From: Shewanella fidelis ATCC BAA-318
GTDB taxonomy: Bacteria > Pseudomonadota > Gammaproteobacteria > Enterobacterales > Shewanellaceae
Length of the DNA stretch: 64,000 nucleotides
Reading direction: 5' to 3'
Assembly: GCF_000518605.1 (NCBI RefSeq)
Contig: NZ_JADX01000017.1
Coordinates: 1-64,000, forward strand
In this document: in pieces, positions 1-9,937 of the stretch
How the letters are laid out: every line of letters begins with the position of its first letter
Numbering within the stretch: position 1 is the first letter of the stretch
The notes under the pieces: generated by a model
The model's database searches: none
Told to the model about the DNA's origin: nothing
Seen by the model: the letters and a program-made list of their open reading frames with translations, nothing else
Made by a program: the position numbers and the translations under genes

Positions 1-2
1 AT

Positions 3-78
3 GGGTCGTTAGCTCAGTCGGTAGAGCAGTTGGCTTTTAACCAATTGGTCGAAGGTTCGAATCCTTCACGACCCACCA
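3..78 (+). tRNA. tRNA-Lys (anticodon TTT)
   Basis: A 76-nt cloverleaf with an encoded CCA end. The acceptor arms GGGTCGT and ACGACCC pair, the D-arm reads AGCTCAGTCGGTAGAGCA, the anticodon stem GTTGG/CCAAT encloses loop CTTTTAA with anticodon TTT at 36-38, and the T-loop carries GGTTCGAATCC. It closely matches the enterobacterial lysine tRNA as I recall it. It sits at the window edge, so any other tRNAs of an array would lie to the left. Confidence 0.97.
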
Positions 79-853
79 TTCCTTTTATTTACTCCACTAA
101 AAATATCCATTATCTCCACTAAAATATATTGAAGTGCTAATTTTTGAGTCTTAAGCATTTATCAGTGCTAGTTATCGGATTCTCACTTTTGCGTACATCA
201 AATAGGTTATATTTTTATCACCTCATTCGCCTCCTTAATGCAACATAAAACCAATTAGTATAAGAAGTTGATCTACTCAGAGCGATTTTGGCAAACTAAC
301 TCAAGGCGAATAACTGAAAGAATGGTTGTTCCCTTGTGAAGTTATTTAACGCAGAGTAGGCAGCCAAAAGCGCTCCAGAATGGCGAGTTTTGGCGGCGCT
401 GATCTTGCATTAACAAGCTTGAACGTAGAGTAACTATGCTCTTCACTCGTTGCCTTGTCTCCGTGCAGCTAAACTCTCGCTGAGCGACCATATCTTTATA
501 CTAATTTGTATAATACTTAGAGGTTCTTCTCTGGTTTTTTAGTGATCTTTCTAGACTAAAAAAACTTTAAGCAAATTTAAAATTAGATTTCTAAATTGTT
601 ATTCCCATTAACTGTCGATTTGTGAGATAGCGTGATTCAAGTTTATAGAATAAGAAATCGTGGTTAATAAGGCAGCTTTTAAGATGAGTTAACACTTTGT
701 TTCATTCTTTACTAATATAAAGCAGGTGACTGAAATAGATATTCATTAGCATCTGGCGCAATACCTTTGTCTAATAGACCTATTGCTAATGTTGTCTAAT
801 TGTTAACTCGGTCATATTTAGTATGGATAATAAAAGTATCTGGGAGAAAGGGA
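79..853. other. Gene-free stretch between tRNA-Lys and the porin
   Basis: About 775 bases without a convincing ORF. It contains one full copy of the MITE-like repeat (250-511), a short direct repeat CTCCACTAAAA at 92-102 and 114-124, and AT-rich DNA that should carry the porin promoter. Close to the porin there is a small inverted repeat GTCTA-A-TAGAC at 769-779. I see no tRNA, stable RNA or integrase remnant here. Confidence 0.6.
250..511. repeat. MITE-like repeat, copy 1
   Basis: A non-coding element of about 260 bp bounded by imperfect terminal inverted repeats. The left end is ACCAATTAGTATAAGA; the right end, read in reverse complement, is ACAAATTAGTATAAAGA. The interior matches the copy at 22045-22327 closely over nearly its whole length, including shared stretches such as GTTGATCTACTCAGAGCG, CGAATAACTGAAAGAATGG and CTCTTCACTCGTTGCCTTG. 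There is no transposase gene, so it would have to be moved in trans if it is mobile. Confidence 0.8.
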
Positions 854-2014
854 ATGAAACAAGCAAAGTTAACCTTAATTGGAGCAGCAATAGCAACAAC
901 TATAAGTGTTGGTGCACAAGCTGATACGGACTTTCAGTTTGGTGGATATGTTAAAGCAGATGTAATGTTTAGTGATTATAGCAATGGTGCTCCTGGCTCA
1001 GGCAGTTTATCACGGCAGTTTTATGTGCCTGGTACGATTTATGGTGATGCGAGTAATGGTAAACAGGTCGTTGATTTTCAAGCAAGAGAGTCTCGTTTTA
1101 ACTTTAAAACATCGACAGATTTAAATGGGCATAAGTTGTCAGGTTTTATTGAGCTTGATTTTATGACGCATACTGATGGTAATGAACGAGTTTCCAACAG
1201 TTATTCCCCACGTATTCGTCAAGCCTTTATTAGTTTTGATAATTGGGCTGCAGGTCAAATGTGGACCACTTTCCAAAATCCTGGGGCATTGCCTGAAAAC
1301 CTAGACTTTGTTGGTGCTGCTGATGGTACGCCGTTTGTTCGTCAAACTATGGTTAGATATACCAATGGTGGATTTCAGTTTTCAGCAGAAAACCCTGAAA
1401 CAACACTAAATACATATCGGGATCCCAGCGGCACTCGTGTCACTAGTGGTAGTGGTATGATCCCCGACTTTGTTGCTCGTTATAATATGAAAACCGAAAG
1501 TGGTATGGCGTTTACTTTTGCAGGTATTGCAAGGCAGCTTAATATTGAAATGAACAAAGACACGGCTAACCCTATCGATGCTACTGAGTTTGGCTACGGA
1601 GTGAGCTTTACCGGTGTTATTCCTGTTGGTCAGGACGATATTAAGATGTCGGCAACTTATGGTGAAGGATTGGGGCGCTATATGGCGCTGAATTACGTTA
1701 ATGCTGGTGTTTTGAATGGCAACGGTGATATAGAAACAATTGGTTCTTATGGTGGTTATATTTCTTATCGTCATTGGTGGAACGATAAGTGGAGAACGAG
1801 TATAACAGGTTCGGGTTTTAAGGCTGACAATAACGTTGATTTAAGTGGTAACAATGTCAATAAAGACTCTTACTCTGGCTATATTAATTTACTTTATTCA
1901 CCTGTAAAGCCGTTAACGGTTGGTGTTGAATATATGTATGCTAAAAACACTAAGGAAAACGGTATGGATGGAGAGCTCAATCGAGTGATTTTCTCTATGA
2001 AGTATGTCCTTTAG
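854..2014 (+). CDS. DcaP-like outer-membrane porin
   Basis: Predicted outer-membrane beta-barrel of 386 residues, probably a trimeric diffusion channel of the DcaP family for anionic or organic-acid substrates. The start is placed at ATG 854, after GAGAAAGGG, rather than at the earlier in-frame start at 800, because a classic signal peptide then begins at residue 1 and ends near GAQA|DTDF. The mature N-terminus FQFGGYVKADVMF and the ELDFMTH and FVRQTMVRYT stretches fit my recollection of the family. The chain ends in a barrel-type strand (VIFSMKYVL). The substrate cannot be read from sequence. Expression may be regulated from the long upstream gap. A strong bidirectional terminator follows. 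Confidence 0.85.
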   Translation: MKQAKLTLIGAAIATTISVGAQADTDFQFGGYVKADVMFSDYSNGAPGSGSLSRQFYVPGTIYGDASNGKQVVDFQARESRFNFKTSTDLNGHKLSGFIELDFMTHTDGNERVSNSYSPRIRQAFISFDNWAAGQMWTTFQNPGALPENLDFVGAADGTPFVRQTMVRYTNGGFQFSAENPETTLNTYRDPSGTRVTSGSGMIPDFVARYNMKTESGMAFTFAGIARQLNIEMNKDTANPIDATEFGYGVSFTGVIPVGQDDIKMSATYGEGLGRYMALNYVNAGVLNGNGDIETIGSYGGYISYRHWWNDKWRTSITGSGFKADNNVDLSGNNVNKDSYSGYINLLYSPVKPLTVGVEYMYAKNTKENGMDGELNRVIFSMKYVL

Positions 2015-2028
2015 TGAGTTTTAAAGTT

Positions 2029-2057
2029 AAAAAAGGAGGCAAATGCCTCCTTTTTTG
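2029..2057. terminator. Bidirectional intrinsic terminator
   Basis: Stem AAAAAGGAGGCA / TGCCTCCTTTTT with a two-base loop and runs of A and T on either side. It serves the porin on the plus strand and grxA on the minus strand, whose stop codons flank it. Confidence 0.9.
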
Positions 2058-2067
2058 AGTATAAAAC

Positions 2068-2334
2068 TTAAGCTGCAGGCATTAAGTTGTTATCTCTAAC
2101 GTACTGTTCAAACTCTGTACAGCCACCAATATGATCTTGGTCGACAAAAATCTGCGGCACAGTTGCAACTGGCTTACCTACTGTTTTCTCTAGATCAGCT
2201 TTACTGATCCCTTCTGCGTGAATGTCTACGTATCTGAATTTGAAATCATCACGCTTCTCAGTTAGCTGTTCAGCAACTTGCACTGCGCGAACACAATAAG
2301 GACACCCTGGACGACCGAAAATTACAACAAACAT
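2068..2334 (-). CDS. grxA: Glutaredoxin 1 (GrxA type)
   Basis: Small cytoplasmic thiol-disulfide oxidoreductase of 88 residues that uses glutathione to reduce protein disulfides, including that of ribonucleotide reductase in the best-studied relatives. The redox site CPYC lies at residues 11-14 after FGRPG. The cis-proline turn TVPQIFVD and the glutathione-binding GGCTEF segment are both present. Length matches E. coli Grx1 (85 residues). It is a single gene transcribed convergently with the porin and ends at a shared terminator. Confidence 0.93.
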   Translation of the reverse strand: MFVVIFGRPGCPYCVRAVQVAEQLTEKRDDFKFRYVDIHAEGISKADLEKTVGKPVATVPQIFVDQDHIGGCTEFEQYVRDNNLMPAA

Positions 2335-2430
2335 AATAGCTTCCTCAGTTTTATCTTGAGCACTTTATATCATAGCCTTTGCAATTGTTCTAATTGATAA
2401 TCAAAGTTGAGCTAATCGTTTTAGCTAATT

Positions 2431-4173
2431 TCATTCAAAATTCGTTTTGTCTGTTTGATAGCGGCCCTTGTAATCAAATATTGTATCCATCAGCTCCCAA
2501 CCCTTTTTGCCTTTTTTTAGTAACAATAAGTCGGGTTTTCTAAAAAGAGCTTGGTCATTAACAAGTTGTTCAGGCTCTGTATACTTTGGGTGTTTCATGC
2601 CTGGAGTGCGACTATGAGGTAATATGAATAAAGCAAAAAGTGCTCGAATTTGAGCTGGAGTCTGCATTTTGAAAAAGCGGCAAAAATCATTACCATCTAA
2701 ATCAATATAACGTACTAATAATCGGTCTGGTTGAGCTTCAAGTAGCATACTTTGACACTTGAATAGGTGATGGTGCTTTTGTTGCAACACTTCTTTAAGA
2801 CGTTTATCCGGGTCAACGAGCACGGATTGGCAATGTTGGCAGACTTTAGCTGCTATATCGTTTTCCTCTCCGCAGTTTGGGCATGACTTTGAGCGAAAAC
2901 GAAAGTCGCATTGCTGTTTTATGCCTTCTTTTTCAACAATGGCTTGGCAGCGACGGCCAAAATGCTCAATGATGTCACCGTCATCGTCGGTTAAGCCCCA
3001 AAATATATTGGCAAAATCACAAACAGGGCAGTGTACCTGTACCGGTTTACACTTGGTATTTGGTTTTGGTTGACCAACTTCAGGGTAAAAAAGGTCGTAA
3101 CCATTGGCTGCATAATCGATGACCAGACACTCAGCCTTATTTTTATCAATTCTTAACCCGCGACCGACCATTTGTTGAAATAGGCTGACAGAAGCTGTTG
3201 GGCGCAAAATAGCAATGAGATCGACATGGGGCGCGTCAAAGCCTGTAGTTAATACTGCTACGTTTACTAAATACTTTATTTTTTTAGCTTTGAACTCATT
3301 AATTAATCTATCGCGTTCTTCTCGAGATGTTTTCGCGGTAATGAGAGCGACCTGTTCTGATGCAAGTTTTTCGACAATTTCTTCAGCGTGTTTGACGGTT
3401 GCTGCAAAGATAATGATCCCTTGGCGACTGGCTCCGAAATCAATTAGTTGTTTGACTATTGCTGTCGTCGCTCGTCCGCAGTGATTAAGAATAGAGTTAA
3501 CTTCATTCTCGTTATATTCACCAGTTGGTGAAGCTGTGAGATCACTAAAGTCGTATTGTGCGCTTAAGCCGTCGAACATTTTTGGTTGACTTAAAAAGCC
3601 TTGCTTAATAAGAGGGCGCATTGGTAACTCAAAAATACACTTTTCAAACACAGGTTTTTCGGTGTTACCAACTTTACCGTGATAGTGATGACGGTAGATC
3701 CAACCAAGATCTAATCGATAAGGGGTTGCTGTTAGCCCTAGCACTCTTAGTTTACTATTTTTTGATTTGAGATGAGTAAGTAGTAGTTGATATTGGCTAT
3801 CTTCATCTGGGCTAACACGATGACATTCATCGATAATGACTAAGCTATATGGTTCATCAAATTGTGTCGGTTGTTTAACTGCCGATTGAATACTGGCAAC
3901 AACTGTTTTGCCGTCAGTTGATTTTTGGTTAAGTCCAGCTGAATAAATTTTAGCTTGGGTTGTTAATAGGCCAACTTTCTCTGCGTTTTGAGCAACAAGT
4001 TCTTTGACATGGGTTAATACGAGTACTCGGCCTTTAGCAATTCGAGCAAGCTCTGCAATGACGATGCTTTTGCCTGCACCTGTAGGTAAGACTAAAACGG
4101 CGGAGTCGATGCTTGTCCTAAAATGGTTGATGGCCGCATCAACTGATTGTTGCTGATAATCTCTTAATTGCAC
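2431..4173 (-). CDS. radD: RadD (YejH) superfamily 2 helicase-like ATPase
   Basis: DNA-dependent ATPase of 580 residues, like RadD/YejH, which works with single-strand binding protein and RecA in double-strand break repair. Walker A is PTGAGKS near residues 30-36, the DEAH-type box is DECHR, motif III is LTATPYR, and the helicase C-lobe carries VGRGLR. A C-terminal cysteine cluster (CPVC, CQ..CDF, CPNC, CQHC) is a zinc-binding region typical of RadD. I recall extended colinearity with the E. coli protein, including QLRDYQQ near the start and FDYKGR near the end. The start codon is GTG with only a weak ribosome site. The out-of-frame ATG just upstream was not used. Confidence 0.92.
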   Translation of the reverse strand: MQLRDYQQQSVDAAINHFRTSIDSAVLVLPTGAGKSIVIAELARIAKGRVLVLTHVKELVAQNAEKVGLLTTQAKIYSAGLNQKSTDGKTVVASIQSAVKQPTQFDEPYSLVIIDECHRVSPDEDSQYQLLLTHLKSKNSKLRVLGLTATPYRLDLGWIYRHHYHGKVGNTEKPVFEKCIFELPMRPLIKQGFLSQPKMFDGLSAQYDFSDLTASPTGEYNENEVNSILNHCGRATTAIVKQLIDFGASRQGIIIFAATVKHAEEIVEKLASEQVALITAKTSREERDRLINEFKAKKIKYLVNVAVLTTGFDAPHVDLIAILRPTASVSLFQQMVGRGLRIDKNKAECLVIDYAANGYDLFYPEVGQPKPNTKCKPVQVHCPVCDFANIFWGLTDDDGDIIEHFGRRCQAIVEKEGIKQQCDFRFRSKSCPNCGEENDIAAKVCQHCQSVLVDPDKRLKEVLQQKHHHLFKCQSMLLEAQPDRLLVRYIDLDGNDFCRFFKMQTPAQIRALFALFILPHSRTPGMKHPKYTEPEQLVNDQALFRKPDLLLLKKGKKGWELMDTIFDYKGRYQTDKTNFE

Positions 4174-4235
4174 ACATTGGCCTAAGTTGATTTAAAACGT
4201 TATCTGAAATGATCCCATATTTGGGCTTAAACGGT

Positions 4236-4265
4236 AAACAAAAAAAGCCCCTCAAAGAGGGGCTA
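4236..4265 (-). terminator. acs terminator
   Basis: Stem AGCCCCTC / GAGGGGCT with loop AAA, followed on the minus strand by a run of seven T residues. It lies just after the acs stop codon. Confidence 0.9.
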
Positions 4266-4296
4266 GGGATATTACACAATCAAATTGGTTTGTTGC

Positions 4297-6249
4297 TTAT
4301 TCACTGCGATTTAATCGCGTTTCAATAAGTGTGTCGATAACAGCTGGATCAGCGAGTGTTGAAGAGTCTCCTAGGTTTGTAACCTCATTCGCTGCGATCT
4401 TACGTAGGAAGCGGCGCATGATTTTACCTGAACGAGTCTTAGGTAATCCGCCAGCCCACTGGATAAGATCTGGTGTCGCTAACGCCCCAATCTCTTTTCG
4501 TACCCATTGACGAAGTTCTTGACGAAGTTCTTCTGTTTCCACTGTGCCTTTAGTTAAGGTCACATAAGCATAAATACCTTGTCCTTTAATATCGTGTGGG
4601 TAGCCAACGACGGCAGCTTCTGCAACTTGCTCATGAGCAACAAGTGCACTTTCAACTTCTGCTGTACCAAGGCGGTGGCCTGAAACGTTAATAACGTCAT
4701 CAACACGGCCTGTGATCCAGTAATAACCATCTTCATCTCGTTTGGCACCATCACCAGTAAAGTACATGCCTCTAAAGGTTTTAAAATACGTTAGTACAAA
4801 GCGGTCGTGATCGCCATATACAGTGCGCATTTGTCCTGGCCATGAATCTAGAATAACTAAGTTACCTTCGGCTGCACCTTCTACAATATTACCCATGTTA
4901 TCAACAAGGGCAGGTTGAACACCAAAGAATGGACGAGTTGCTGAGCCCGGCTTTGTGTCTGTTGCACCGGGAAGTGGGCTAATCAGAATACCGCCAGTTT
5001 CGGTTTGCCACCAAGTATCAACAATCGGACATTTTTCATGACCAATTACATCGTTATACCAACGCCAAGCTTCAGGATTAATCGGTTCGCCAACTGAGCC
5101 CATAATGCGTAAAGAGCTACCATCGAAACCGGCGAACTGCTCTTTGCCTTCAGCCATCAGAGCGCGAATAAGTGTTGGAGCTGTGTATAGAATATTAACC
5201 TTGTGGCGGTCAATCATTTCACCAAGGCGGGCAGGACTTGGGTAATTTGGTACACCCTCATGGATAAGCACTGTTGCACCGTTTGCAAGAGGGCCGTATA
5301 CCATATAAGAGTGACCCGTGATCCAACCTACATCCGCAGTACACCAGTAAACTTCGTTTTCTTTATAATCAAAAACATACTCATGGGTCATTGCAGCGTA
5401 CACCATGTAACCACCGGTAGTGTGGAGTACGCCTTTAGGGTTGCCGGTAGAGCCTGAAGTATAAAGTAAGAAAAGTGGATCTTCTGCGCCCATCTCTTCA
5501 GCAACACAATGCTCTGAAGCGGTTTCCATTAATGACTCCCACCAGATATCGCGGCCTTCAACCCAATTGATATCGCCGCCAGTGCGCTTCATTACAATGA
5601 CTTTTTCAATACAGTTAACATCTGGGTGAGATAAAGCTTGGTCAATATTGGCTTTAAGTGGAATAATTCGACCGCCGCGAACACCTTCGTCTGCGGTGAT
5701 CACAATTTTCGAATTACCATCAATTACCCGAGAAGCGATTGAGTCTGGAGAAAAGCCACCAAACACAACAGAGTGAATGGCACCAATTCGAGCGCACGCA
5801 AGCATAGCGACTGCCGCTTCAGGCACCATAGGCATATATACAGTAACAACATCTCCGCGGCGAACCCCTTGGCTACGCAAAGCATTAGCAAATTTACATA
5901 CCTCTGCATGTAATTCGCCATAGGTCAGTGTGCGCTGATCGTTCGCGTCGTCGCCTTCCCAGATAATAGCCAATTTATCTGCATTGTTTTCTAAGTGTCT
6001 GTCGAGGCAGTTCGCTGATGCGTTGAGGGTTCCGTCTTCAAACCATTTGATAAATAAATTGTGGTCGTCAAAAGAAGTTTGTTTAACCTTAGTAAAAGGT
6101 TTTATCCAGTCGATGCGGTTGCCGTGTTCTCTCCAGAAACCTTCAGGGTTGACTATCGACTCCTGATACATTTTTTTATATTGTTCATCGTTTACAAGTG
6201 CATTTGCAGCGATGTCACTTGGTACTTTGTAGAGAGACTGCATGCTCAT
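4297..6249 (-). CDS. acs: Acetyl-CoA synthetase
   Basis: AMP-forming acetate:CoA ligase of 650 residues, converting acetate, ATP and CoA to acetyl-CoA through an acetyl-adenylate in the cytoplasm. Signature segments are [11 protein letters not shown] (phosphate-binding loop), TWWQTETGG, the hinge [14 protein letters not shown] and C-terminal [11 protein letters not shown]. The last contains Lys609, the site acetylated in well-studied homologues. The length equals that of E. coli Acs to within two residues. ATG 6249 follows AAGGGAAG at good spacing. It is divergent from crbS, and a palindrome at 6313-6326 lies between them. In Vibrio, CrbS/CrbR switches on acs, and the same logic is inferred here. 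Confidence 0.97.
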   Translation of the reverse strand: MSMQSLYKVPSDIAANALVNDEQYKKMYQESIVNPEGFWREHGNRIDWIKPFTKVKQTSFDDHNLFIKWFEDGTLNASANCLDRHLENNADKLAIIWEGDDANDQRTLTYGELHAEVCKFANALRSQGVRRGDVVTVYMPMVPEAAVAMLACARIGAIHSVVFGGFSPDSIASRVIDGNSKIVITADEGVRGGRIIPLKANIDQALSHPDVNCIEKVIVMKRTGGDINWVEGRDIWWESLMETASEHCVAEEMGAEDPLFLLYTSGSTGNPKGVLHTTGGYMVYAAMTHEYVFDYKENEVYWCTADVGWITGHSYMVYGPLANGATVLIHEGVPNYPSPARLGEMIDRHKVNILYTAPTLIRALMAEGKEQFAGFDGSSLRIMGSVGEPINPEAWRWYNDVIGHEKCPIVDTWWQTETGGILISPLPGATDTKPGSATRPFFGVQPALVDNMGNIVEGAAEGNLVILDSWPGQMRTVYGDHDRFVLTYFKTFRGMYFTGDGAKRDEDGYYWITGRVDDVINVSGHRLGTAEVESALVAHEQVAEAAVVGYPHDIKGQGIYAYVTLTKGTVETEELRQELRQWVRKEIGALATPDLIQWAGGLPKTRSGKIMRRFLRKIAANEVTNLGDSSTLADPAVIDTLIETRLNRSE

Positions 6250-6312
6250 TGGGCTTCCCTTATCTAATAATGCGTAGGCTGAGTATGAATTGGGAACGAC
6301 CTCTTTCTCTAT

Positions 6313-6326
6313 TAGACCTTGGTCTA
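6313..6326. promoter_or_regulatory. Candidate CrbR operator in the acs/crbS gap
   Basis: Perfect palindrome TAGACC-TT-GGTCTA, 64 bases upstream of the acs start and 98 upstream of crbS. A version differing at one base occurs upstream of crbR (12791-12804). Two near-identical copies at genes of one regulatory system suggest a regulator site; assignment to CrbR is inference. Confidence 0.5.
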
Positions 6327-6424
6327 GTACGATAATTTCCTTATTTTTTAAATGGTTGTAATTTTAATTTGGCTGGATTTTATGCAGGTTTTACCGCAAA
6401 ATAGTTCAAAAAAATGAGAATCCT

Positions 6425-9400
6425 ATGAATTTAACCGTGTTAGTTGGCTCGATTGCCATCGTCTATGTGTTATTGCTGTTTTTACTGGCGTGGGGAGCTG
6501 AACGTTGGTTTAGCGGGGTGACAAAGCGATTGCAGACGTGGATATATGGCTTGAGCTTGGCCGTATATTGTTCGTCATGGAGCTTTCTAGGTACAGTTGG
6601 TCAGTCAGCACAAGACCTATGGTCTTTTTTACCTATCTTTATTGGTCCTATTGTTATTTTCGTTTTGGGCTTTAGCTTATTACGTAAAATGGTGATTGTG
6701 TCTAAAGCGCAAAATATTACTTCTGTAGCGGACTTTATCGCTGCTCGTTATGGCAAGTCGCAACTGCTTGCTGCGATCGTAACCCTAATTGCTTTATTTG
6801 GGATAATGCCCTATATCGCACTGCAGCTGAAAGCGATGGTATTTAGCCTCAATTTGTTCCAGCCAGATGGGGCGCTATTCGATGGCGCTAAAGTATCATT
6901 AATTATCACTGCAATCCTCGCGGTATTCGCTATCTTATTTGGAACTCGTAAGCTTGATGCTACCGAACATAATCCTGGGATGATGTTAGCTATTGCCTTT
7001 GAATCTTTGGTGAAGCTAGGGGCATTTTTACTGGTTGGCTTGGTGATTAGTTTCGGCGTATTTGATGGCTTTTCTGATATTTGGCAGCAGGCTGCCGATA
7101 AAAACTTAATTAACAATCCTAATATTCGTCTAGAAGCATTAACGCCTGAGTTGTTAGTCGGGATGGCGGCATTTTTGTGTATGCCAAGGCAGTTTCATGT
7201 CATGATGGTCGAATGTGAAAACGAAAAAACTATTATAAAAGCCCGCTGGTTATTTCCTTTATATTTATTACTTTTTGGCATGTTTGTCGCCCCTTTAGCG
7301 TTGGCTGGTAAATTACTACTCGGGGACGGCGTTGCGGCAGATACTTATGTTATAAACCTTCCTTTAGCACTTGATCAAACTTGGCTCGCAGTAGTTGCTT
7401 TATTGGGAACATTGTCGGCAGCTACGGGAATGGTGATCGTTGCGGTGGTAACCATTAGCGTTATGGTTAGTAACGAGTGGCTAGTCCCATTAATGTTGCG
7501 CACAGGGCAAATTAAGGCGCGGAATTTTAGCCAATTTTCGCAGCTGCTTTTAAATGCTCGCCGCTTGGCCATCATGCTTATTCTTGGCTTAGGTTATTTT
7601 AGTTACCTATCTTTTATGGATAACGACTCGTTATCGTCATTAGGTATGTTGTCATTTGGCGCTTTTGCCCAGCTAGCTCCAGCGCTAATAGGTGGCATGT
7701 ATTGGAAGCATGGCAATCGCAGTGGTGTGTTGCTTGGGTTAACAGTGGGCTTTGGCTGTTGGTGTTATATTCTAATGCAAGGTGCGGTAAATTCACCGTC
7801 AATCGTAACGGCAGAGTTCGCATTGCTTGAATCCATTACACCCAATGTGCGTGATATTCTTATCGCATTACTAGCTAATAGTGCATGTTATATGCTGGGT
7901 TCTGTTTGGTTTAGGGCTGGTGTTGCTGAGCGCATGCAAGCTAGTGCTTTTGTCACTCCAGGACAATTGAAAAAAGGTCCTAACCGTAAAAATGCACCCG
8001 TCTCTCAACAAGACTTATTAATATTAGCTAGCCGTTTTGTCAGCCCTACACGTGCTTATGAGAGTTTTTCCTCTTTTTCAGAAGAAGCGGTAAAAAGCGA
8101 CAGTTGGCATAAAGCCGCGCCACCGGAGCTTATTGCTCATACCGAACATATGCTAGCAGGCGTTTTAGGCGCATCGAGTGCATCACTTGTACTGGACTCT
8201 GTTCTTCAGGGCAGAGATTTAGCCTTAGATGAAGTATTTAGCTTAGTTGATGAAGCCTCATCAAAAATCATTTTAAGTCAAGATATGCTTAGAGGCGCGA
8301 TTGAGCATGCCTATGAGGGCATGAGTGTCGTGGATAAAGATCTCAACCTCGTTGCTTGGAATTACAAATACGCCGAATTGTATAATTACCCAGACAACTT
8401 TTTACAGGCCGGAATGCCGATCAGCGAAGTTGTACGTTTTAATGCTGAGCGAGGTTACTGTGGGCCTGGTGACATTGAGGAACAAGTACAGAAACGCGTT
8501 CAGCATATGCGAAACGGTACAGCTCATGTGTCAGAGCGCCAGCGAGACGACGGTAAAGTGATAAAAATTCAAGGTAACCCAATGCCTAGTGGCGGCTTTG
8601 TTATGACGTTTACCGATATCACCCAATATCGATTACAAGCTAAAGCGTTGCAGGAGGCAAATGAAACGCTAGAGGCGAGGGTGCAGGAACGCACTTACGA
8701 ATTGGCTATGCTCAATAGCCAACTGCTTGAATCAAAAGCTCAAGAAGAAATGGCTAACGCTTCAAAGAGCCGATTTTTAGCTGCAGTTGGTCATGACTTG
8801 ATGCAACCACTGAATGCCGCAAGGTTATTTACAGCGTCGCTTTCTCAATACCCTAATTTGGATCAAGAGGGTAAAACTACGCTAAATCATGTTAATAGCT
8901 CACTAAAAATAGCAGGGGAGTTACTTACTGATCTGCTTGATATTTCTAAACTAGATTCAGGAATGGTTGATGTTAATCGTAGAGATTTTGCCATAGCTGA
9001 TCTTTTAGATGGCTTAGCTGTAGAGTTTGATGCCATGGCGAAAGATAATGCAATTAAGTTTAGCTTCGTTGCGAGTTCAGTCACCATTAATTCAGATCCA
9101 AGTTTACTACGTCGAGTTTTGCAAAACTTCTTAACTAATGCCTATCGATATGCCAAAGGAAACCGGGTGTTGTTGGGTTGTCGTCATAGAGGTTCGGAGA
9201 TCGAAATTCAAGTAATCGATACTGGTTGTGGCATTGACGAGAGTGAGACATCTGAGATTTTTAAAGAGTTTAAACGTTTAGATAACCCTGAAAGCAAAAG
9301 TGTTAGTGGTTTGGGCTTAGGGCTTGCCATTGCTGATCGTATAAGCCGAGTATTATCCCATGATATATATGTTAGCTCTGAGCTAGGTAGGGGGTCTGTT

Positions 9401-9853
9401 TTCTCGATTAGGGTACCTTTAGGTGAAAAGAATACCGCGCCTAAAGCCAAAAAAGCGCCTTCGCTTCAACAACCTTTAGCTGGTGTGAAAGTACTGTGTA
9501 TTGATAATGAGGAAGCAATTCTTGCAGGTCTTGAGAGTTTGCTTAGTCGTTGGCAGTGTGAGGTAATTTGTGCAAAAGATCTCTCTGATGCCAGAATTAA
9601 GTTAGGTTTAAAAGGATTGGCACCTGACATCGTGTTAGCGGACTATCATTTAGATGATGGTCAGAATGGTGTAGATGCTATGGACGGTATTCGAAGCCTT
9701 TATGGCGAGCATTTACCTGGGATCCTCATCACTGCAAATACCCGTAAAGACTTGATTGAAGACATTCAAAGAAGGGGCTACCACTATATGGCTAAAATGG
9801 TAAAACCTGCGGCACTGAGGGCATTAATCTCGAGCTTAGTGAAAAAAAGTTAG
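6425..9853 (+). CDS. crbS: CrbS-type transporter/hybrid histidine kinase
   Basis: Inner-membrane fusion of an SLC5 sodium/solute symporter to a hybrid sensor kinase, 1142 residues. Residues 1 to about 500 form the multi-pass transporter part. Next come a linker (about 505-620, where relatives carry a STAC domain), a PAS domain (about 625-740), a short coiled coil, the dimerisation domain with His790 in VGHDLMQPLNA, an ATPase domain with N-box, DTGCGID and GLGLGLA, and a receiver with Asp1073 in LADYHL. This is the layout of CrbS, the acetate-switch kinase of Vibrio, and the gene is divergent from acs. Its presumed partner CrbR lies at 12013-12672. Whether the transporter half moves solute or only senses is not shown by sequence. 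Confidence 0.9.
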   Translation: MNLTVLVGSIAIVYVLLLFLLAWGAERWFSGVTKRLQTWIYGLSLAVYCSSWSFLGTVGQSAQDLWSFLPIFIGPIVIFVLGFSLLRKMVIVSKAQNITSVADFIAARYGKSQLLAAIVTLIALFGIMPYIALQLKAMVFSLNLFQPDGALFDGAKVSLIITAILAVFAILFGTRKLDATEHNPGMMLAIAFESLVKLGAFLLVGLVISFGVFDGFSDIWQQAADKNLINNPNIRLEALTPELLVGMAAFLCMPRQFHVMMVECENEKTIIKARWLFPLYLLLFGMFVAPLALAGKLLLGDGVAADTYVINLPLALDQTWLAVVALLGTLSAATGMVIVAVVTISVMVSNEWLVPLMLRTGQIKARNFSQFSQLLLNARRLAIMLILGLGYFSYLSFMDNDSLSSLGMLSFGAFAQLAPALIGGMYWKHGNRSGVLLGLTVGFGCWCYILMQGAVNSPSIVTAEFALLESITPNVRDILIALLANSACYMLGSVWFRAGVAERMQASAFVTPGQLKKGPNRKNAPVSQQDLLILASRFVSPTRAYESFSSFSEEAVKSDSWHKAAPPELIAHTEHMLAGVLGASSASLVLDSVLQGRDLALDEVFSLVDEASSKIILSQDMLRGAIEHAYEGMSVVDKDLNLVAWNYKYAELYNYPDNFLQAGMPISEVVRFNAERGYCGPGDIEEQVQKRVQHMRNGTAHVSERQRDDGKVIKIQGNPMPSGGFVMTFTDITQYRLQAKALQEANETLEARVQERTYELAMLNSQLLESKAQEEMANASKSRFLAAVGHDLMQPLNAARLFTASLSQYPNLDQEGKTTLNHVNSSLKIAGELLTDLLDISKLDSGMVDVNRRDFAIADLLDGLAVEFDAMAKDNAIKFSFVASSVTINSDPSLLRRVLQNFLTNAYRYAKGNRVLLGCRHRGSEIEIQVIDTGCGIDESETSEIFKEFKRLDNPESKSVSGLGLGLAIADRISRVLSHDIYVSSELGRGSVFSIRVPLGEKNTAPKAKKAPSLQQPLAGVKVLCIDNEEAILAGLESLLSRWQCEVICAKDLSDARIKLGLKGLAPDIVLADYHLDDGQNGVDAMDGIRSLYGEHLPGILITANTRKDLIEDIQRRGYHYMAKMVKPAALRALISSLVKKS

Positions 9854-9860
9854 TTCGGGT

Positions 9861-9905
9861 AAAAGTGAAGCAGGTATGCTAATAGCGTAGCTGTTTCACT
9901 TTTAC
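9861..9905 (+). terminator. Probable crbS terminator
   Basis: AAAAGTGAA-g-CAG pairs with CTG-t-TTCACTTTT around a 21-base loop and is followed by a short T-rich run. It lies between the convergent ends of crbS and the repeat lipoprotein, so it may work in both directions. Confidence 0.6.
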
Positions 9906-9937
9906 TGTGTATAGCGAGGTACCAATTTTTGGGTTGA

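Noticed and set aside
3..78. tRNA-Lys as the attachment site of an integrated element
   Set aside because: No integrase, no repeated tRNA 3' end and no island-like genes follow; downstream genes are ordinary chromosomal ones.
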